Below, piece after piece: positions 59,323 through 64,000 of a stretch of DNA of 64,000 nt. The notes beneath the pieces were generated by a model. That model had not been told where the DNA came from. It worked only from the letters and a program-made list of their open reading frames with translations, and searched no databases. The DNA comes from Ptiloglossa arizonensis (lineage: Eukaryota > Arthropoda > Insecta > Hymenoptera > Colletidae): positions 1,054,001-1,118,000 of the forward strand of contig NW_027478489.1 of assembly GCF_051014685.1 (NCBI RefSeq), written 5' to 3'. Position numbers and translations under genes: made by a program. The stretch's first letter is position 1. Every line of letters begins with the position of its first letter.

Positions 59323-61596
59323 AGAAACGCTTTAGAAACTCAAAATTTTCGCAGTTGTGATGCTCGAAACGAATAACTAGAACGGCCCAGGGGAAAAGTG
59401 CTCATACCGTTGTAATCGGGCGAGTTTCTACTTTCAAATGCAACAGAAATTTTGCGGATTGGTCAATGCGTTCGCGAGATATGGCAGTTTGGAGGTAAGA
59501 AACGCTTGAGAAACTCAAAATTTTCGCAGTTCTGATGCTCGAAATGAATAACTGGAACAGCCTAGGGGAAAACTACACATACCGTTGTAATCAGGCGAGT
59601 TTCTACTTTCAGATGCAACAGAAATTTTGCGGATTGGTCATTCCGTTCGCGAGATATGGCAGTTTGGAGGTAAGAAACGCTTGAGAAACTCAAAATTTTC
59701 GCAGTTCTGATGCTCGAAACGAATAACTAGAACGGCCTAGGGGAAAACTACACCTACCGTTGTAATCGGGCGAGTTTCTACTTTCAGATGCAACAGAAAT
59801 TTTGCGGATTGGTCAATCCGTTCGCGAGATATGGCAGTTTGGAGGTAAGAAACGCTTGAGGAACTCAAAATTTGCGCAGTTCTGATGCTCGAATCGAATA
59901 ACTAGAACGGCCTAGGATAAAAGTGCGCATACCGTTGTAATCGGGCGGGTTTCTACTTTCAGATGCAACAGAAATTTTGCGGATTGATCAATCCGTTCGC
60001 GAGATATGGCAGTTTGGAGATAAGAAACGCTTGAGAAACTCAAAATTTTCGCAGTTCTGATGCTCGAAACGAATAACTGGAACGGTCTAGGGGAAAACTA
60101 CACATACCGTTGTAATCCGGCGAGTTTCTACTTTCAGATGCAACAGAAATTTTGGGGATTGGTCAATCCGCTCGCGAGATGTGGCAGTTTGGAGGTAAGA
60201 AACGCTTGAGAAACTCAAAATTTTCGCAGTTCTGAGGCTCGAAACGAATAACTAGAACGGCCTAGGGGAAAAGTACGCATACCGATGCAATCGGGCGAGT
60301 TTCTACTTTCAGATGCAACAGAAATTTTGCGGATTTGTCGATCCGTTCGCGAGATATGGCAGTTTGGATGTAAGAAACGCTTGAGAAACACAAAATGTTC
60401 GCAGTTCTGATGCTCGAAACGAATGACTAGAACGGCTAGGGGAGAAGTGCTCATACCGTTGTAATCGGGCGAGTTTCTACTTTCAAATGCAACAGAAATT
60501 TTGCGGATTGGTCAATGCGTTCGAGAGATATGGCAGTTTGGAGGTAAGAAACGCTTGAGAAACTCAAAATTTTCGCAGTTCTGATGCTCGAAATGAATAA
60601 CTGGAACAGCCTAGGGGAAAACTACACATACCGTTGTAATCAGGCGAGTTTCTACTTTCAGATGCAACAGAAATTTTGCGGATTGGTCATTCCGTTCGCG
60701 AGATATGGCAGTTTGGAGGTAAGAAACGCTTGAGAAACTCAAAATTTTCGCAGTTCTGATGCTCGAAACGAATAACTAGAACGGCCTAGGGGAAAACTAC
60801 ACCTACCGTTGTAATCGGGCGAGTTTCTACTTTCAGATGCAACAGAAATTTTGCGGATTGGTCAATCCGTTCGCGAGATATGGCAGTTTGGAGGTAAGAA
60901 ACGCTTGAGGAACTCAAAATTTGCGCAGTTCTGATGCTCGAATCGAATAACTAGAACGGCCTAGGATAAAAGTGCGCATACCGTTGTAATCGGGCGGGTT
61001 TCTACTTTCAGATGCAACAGAAATTTTGCGGATTGATCAATCCGTTCGCGAGATATGGCAGTTTGGAGATAAGAAACGCTTGAGAAACTCAAAATTTTCG
61101 CAGTTCTGATGCTCGAAACGAATAACTGGAACGGTCTAGGGGAAAACTACACATACCGTTGTAATCCGGCGAGTTTCTACTTTCAGATGCAACAGAAATT
61201 TTGCGGATTGGTCAATCCGCTCGCGAGATGTGGCAGTTTGGAGGTAAGAAACGCTTGAGAAACTCAAAATTTTCGCAGTTCTGAGGCTCGAAACGAATAA
61301 CTAGAACGGCCTAGGGGAAAAGTACGCATACCGATGCAATCGGGCGAGTTTCTACTTTCAGATGCAACAGAAATTTTGCGGATTTGTCGATCCGTTCGCG
61401 AGATATGGCAGTTTGGATGTAAGAAACGCTTGAGAAACACAAAATGTTCGCAGTTCTGATGCTCGAAACGAATGACTAGAACGGCCTAGGGGAGAAGTAC
61501 GCATACCGTTGTAATCGGGCGAGTTTCTACTTTCAGATGCAACAGAAATTTTGCGGATTGATCAATCCGTTCGCGAGATATGGCAGTTTGGAGGTA
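59323..61596 (+). repeat. 6-mer duplication, offset 1049 bp (monomers 340-352)
   Basis: Monomers 341-345 recur as 347-351. Shared markers are AAATGAATAACTGG with CAGGCGAG and GGTCATTCC, GCTCGAATCG with TAGGATAAAAG, GGTCTAGG with AATCCGGCG, and GAGGCTCG. The offset is 1049, not 1050, because the junction monomer at 60373 lacks one base. One difference seen is TTTTGGGG near 60160 against TTTTGCGG near 61200. Confidence 0.82.
60373..60546 (+). repeat. 174-bp chimeric junction monomer 346
   Basis: The left part (AACACAAAATGTTCGC, ATGACTAGAACGG, GGAGAAG) matches monomers 334 (58273) and 352 (61422). The right part (GTGCTCATACC, TTTCAAATGC, TCAATGCG) matches monomer 340 (59323). One C is missing (CGGCTAGG for CGGCCTAGG) at about 60434, only about 15 bp from the switch. 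This is the breakpoint of the 6-mer duplication. Confidence 0.82.
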
Positions 61597-61771
61597 AGAA
61601 TCGCTTGAGAAACTCAAAATTTTCGCAGTTCTGATGCTCGAAACGAATAACTGGAACGGTCTAGGGGAAAACTACACATACCGTTGTAATCCGGCGAGTT
61701 TCTACTTTCAGATGCAACAGAAATTTTGCGGATTGGTCAATCCGCTCGCGAGATGTGGCAGTTTGGATGTA

Positions 61772-61945
61772 AGAAACGCTTGAGAAACTCAAATTTTCGC
61801 AGTTCTAATGCTCGAAACGAACAACTGGAACGGTCTAGGGGAAAACTACACATACCGTTGTAATCCGGCGAGTTTCTACTTTCAGATGCAACAGAAATTT
61901 TGCGGATTGGTCAATCCGCTCGCGAGATGTGGCAGTTTGGAGGTA
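61772..61945 (+). repeat. 174-bp monomer 354 with a shortened A4T4 tract
   Basis: The usual CTCAAAATTTTCGC reads CTCAAATTTTCGC at about 61788-61800. The monomer otherwise resembles its neighbours with GGTCTAGG and AATCCGGCG. It is the only monomer noted with this deletion. Confidence 0.88.
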
Positions 61946-62295
61946 AGAAACGCTCGAGAAACTCAAAATTTTCGCAGTTCTGAGGCTCGAAACGAATAAC
62001 TAGAACGGCCTAGGGGAAAAGTACGCGTACCGATGCAATCGGGCGATTTTCTACTTTCAGATGCAACAGAAATTTTGCGGATTGGTCAATCCGTTCGCGA
62101 GATATGGCAGTTTGGAGGTAAGAATCGCTTGAGAAACTCAAAATTTTCGCAGTTCTGATGCTCGAAACGAATAACTGGAAAGGTCTAGGGGAAAACTACA
62201 CATACCGTTGTAATCCGGCGAGTTTCTACTTTCAGATGCAACAGAAATTTTGCGGATTGGTCAATCCGCCTCCGAGATGTGGCAGTTTGGAGGTA

Positions 62296-62995
62296 AGAAA
62301 CGCTTGAGAAACTCAAAATTTTCGCAGTTCTGAGGCTCGAAACGAATAACTAGAACGGCCTAGGGGAAAAGTACGCATACCGATGTAATCGGGCGAGTTT
62401 CTACTTTCTGACGCAACAGAAATTTTGCGGATTGGTCGATCCGTTCGCGAGATGTGGCAGTTTGGAAGTAAGAAACGCTTGAGAAACTCAAAATTTTCGC
62501 AGTTCTGATGCTCGAAACGAATAACTAGAACGGCCTAGGGGAAAAGTGCGCATACCGTTGTAATCGGGCGAGTTTCTACTTTCAGATGCAACAGAAATTT
62601 TGCGGATTGGTCAATCCGTTCGCGAGATATGGCAGTTTGGAGGTAAGAATCGCTTGAGAAACTCAAAATTTTCGCAGTTCTGATGCTCGAAACGAATAAC
62701 TAGAAAGGCCTAAGGGAAAAGTACGCATACCGATGTAATCGGGCGAGTTTCTACTTTCAGACGCAACAGAAATTTTGCGGATTGGTCGATCCGTTCGCGA
62801 GATGTGGCAGTTTGGAAGTAAGAAACGCTTGAGAAACTCAAAATTTTCGCAGTTCTGATGCTCGAAACGAATAACTAGAACGGCCTAGGGGAAAAGTGCG
62901 CATACCGTTGTAATCGGGCGAGTTTCTACTTTCAGATGCAACAGAAATTTTGCGGATTGGTCAATCCGTTCGCGAGATATGGCAGTTTGGAGGTA
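62296..62995 (+). repeat. 350-bp dimer repeat, two copies (monomers 357-360)
   Basis: Monomers alternate between one with CCGATGTAATC, GACGCAAC, GGTCGATCC and GATGTGG, and one with GTGCGCATACCG and GATATGG. Monomers 358 and 360 look identical. Beyond 62996 the alternation fades, and monomers 362-363 are near-identical single units. Confidence 0.7.
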
Positions 62996-64000
62996 AGAAT
63001 CGCTTGAGAAACTCAAAATTTTCGCAGTTCTGATGCTCGAAACGAATAACTAGAACGGCCTAGGGGAAAAGTGCGCATACCGTTGTAACCGGGCGAGTTT
63101 CTGCTTTCAGATGCAACAGAAATTTTGCGGATTGGTCGATCCGTTCGCGAGATGTGGCAGTTTGGAAGTAAGAAACGCTTGAGAAACTCAAAATTTTCGC
63201 AGTTCTGATGCTCGAAACAAATAACTAGAACGGCCTAGGGGAAAACTACACATACCGTTGTAATCGGGCGAGTTTCTACTTTCAGATGCAACAGAAATTT
63301 TGCGGATTGGTCGATCCGTTCGCGAGATGTGGCAGTTTGGAAGTAAGAAACGCTTGAGAAACTCAAAATTTTCGCAGTTCTGATGCTCGAAACAAATGAC
63401 TAGAACGGCCTAGGGGAAAACTACACATACCGTTGTAATCGGGCGAGTTTCTACTTTCAGATGCAACAGAAATTTTGCGGATTGGTCGATCCGTTCGCGA
63501 GATGTGGCAGTTTGGAAGTAAGAAACGCTTGAGAAACTCAAAATTTTCGCAGTTCTGATGCTCGAAACGAATAACTAGAACGGCCTAGGGGAAAAGTGCG
63601 CATACCGTTGTAATCGGGCGAGTTTCTACTTTCAGATGCAACAGAAATTTTGCGGATTGATCAATCCGTTCGCGAGATATGGCAGTTTGGAGATAAGAAA
63701 CGCTTTGGAAACTCAAAATTTTCGCAGTTCTGATGCTCGAAACGAATAACTAGAACGGCCTGGGGGAAAAGTACGCATACCGATGTAATCGGGCGAGTTT
63801 CTACTTTCAGATGCAACAGAAATCTTGCGGATTGGTCGATCCGTTCGCGAGATGTGGCAGTTTGGAAGTAAGAAACGCTTGAGAAACTCAAAATTTTCGC
63901 AGTTCTGATGCTCGAAACAAATAACTAGAACGGCCTAGGGGAAAACTACACATACCGTTGTAATGGGGCGAGTTTCTACTTTCAGATGCAACAGAAATTT

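Larger units (their letters stand above)
1..64000 (+). repeat. Tandem satellite array, 175-bp monomer, 365 complete copies plus a partial copy
   Basis: The decamer AGAAACGCTT, used here as monomer start, recurs at 1, 176, 351, 526 and so on to 63871, with point variants. All copies lie head to tail on the same strand. The consensus is about 45% GC and purine-rich on this strand (about 46 G, 32 C, 52 A, 45 T). No unrelated sequence interrupts the array and no inversion was seen. Monomer starts fall at 175(n-1)+1 up to 31676 and then shift with each 1-bp indel, for a net -5 at the last monomer. Such arrays are typical of eukaryotic centromeric or pericentromeric heterochromatin; that role is inferred from structure. 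I do not recognise the family. Any transcription or kinetochore function cannot be judged from sequence alone. Confidence 0.98.
57572..64000 (+). repeat. Satellite domain G (monomers 330-366)
   Basis: The beginning (57748-59322) has monomers with many private changes. A 6-mer duplication follows (59323-61596), then monomers with GGTCTAGG, CCGGCGAG and CCGCTCGCGAG (61597-62295). The end (62296-64000) has short-range dimers and quite uniform monomers with GGTCGATCC and GATGTGGCAG. The window ends inside the array. Confidence 0.75.

Noticed and set aside
1541..63891. Recurrent minus-strand open frames of about 76-96 codons, and some plus-strand ones of about 60
   Set aside because: They are the same monomer read again and again. 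A frame of 231 bp is longer than one 175-bp monomer, and 175 is not a multiple of three, so it crosses into a second reading frame of the next copy. They appear only where a point variant removes a stop, and none extends further. No codon bias, start context or domain supports a protein.
1..64000. CRISPR array
   Set aside because: The repeat unit is 175 bp with no unique spacers between conserved short repeats; variation is by point changes over the whole monomer.
1..64000. Human or primate alpha satellite
   Set aside because: The length is similar (171 against 175 bp), but the sequence is much more CpG-rich and does not resemble the alpha monomer; the CENP-B-like match is imperfect and at most 13 of 17 bases.
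1..64000. Ribosomal DNA spacer or telomeric repeats
   Set aside because: No rRNA-like sequence, no short telomere-type repeats and no unit longer than the HORs described were seen.
1..64000. A novel gene system, operon or mobile element hidden in the array
   Set aside because: I followed the 175-bp register through the entire window and found no gap, insertion or change of more than one base in length that could hold one.

Overview
The window is one uninterrupted block of tandem satellite DNA. From base 1 to base 64000 it is a head-to-tail array of a monomer of about 175 bp: 365 complete monomers (bases 1-63870) plus a 130-bp partial one. All copies have the same orientation. I found no gene, RNA gene, transposon, CRISPR array or other non-satellite sequence on either strand. 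The register can be followed base by base. Every monomer is 175 bp except eight of 174 bp and three of 176 bp, a net shift of -5 that accounts exactly for the position of the last monomer.

A long array of a nucleosome-sized monomer with multi-monomer higher-order repeats (HORs) is typical of eukaryotic centromeric or pericentromeric heterochromatin, as in plant 155-180-bp satellites or primate 171-bp alpha satellite. I do not recognise this family. It is not alpha satellite, and I cannot name the organism; a plant or invertebrate would fit, by inference only. The consensus is about 45% GC and, unusually, CpG-rich (13 CpG per monomer against about 8 expected from its C and G content). Each monomer carries an A4T4 tract (monomer positions 20-27), an A3T4 tract (125-131), a 16-bp perfect or near-perfect palindrome (133-148), a TCGCGA palindrome (150-155) and a 17-bp stretch (83-99) that partly matches the mammalian CENP-B box.

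Layout by shared variants. Domain A (1-16275) has its own monomer subtypes, for example those with GGTCGAGG, CCTCGGGG or AGTCTCTAC, arranged in partly duplicated 9-mer and 11-mer blocks; it contains an 875-bp island (12426-13300) of domain B type. Domain B (16276-31675) is built on a pentamer of types N-O-K-L-M, expanded into 8-, 9- and 11-mer HORs. Domain C (31676-41999) has a 1400-bp 8-mer present three times. Domain D (42000-47771) is a 2449-bp 14-mer in two full copies and one partial copy. Domain E (47772-53721) contains a 700-bp tetramer in four copies. Domain F (53722-57571) is a 1925-bp 11-mer in two virtually identical copies. Domain G (57572-64000) starts with diverged monomers and continues with a 6-mer duplication, dimers and fairly uniform monomers.

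There are no genes to work together. The interest lies in the recombination record. Several chimeric monomers show unequal exchange that kept the exact 175-bp register, at least one monomer carries a short gene-conversion-like patch, and one founder monomer with a 1-bp deletion can be followed to six places over 25 kb. All type assignments and comparisons were made by eye; no alignment program or database search was available.
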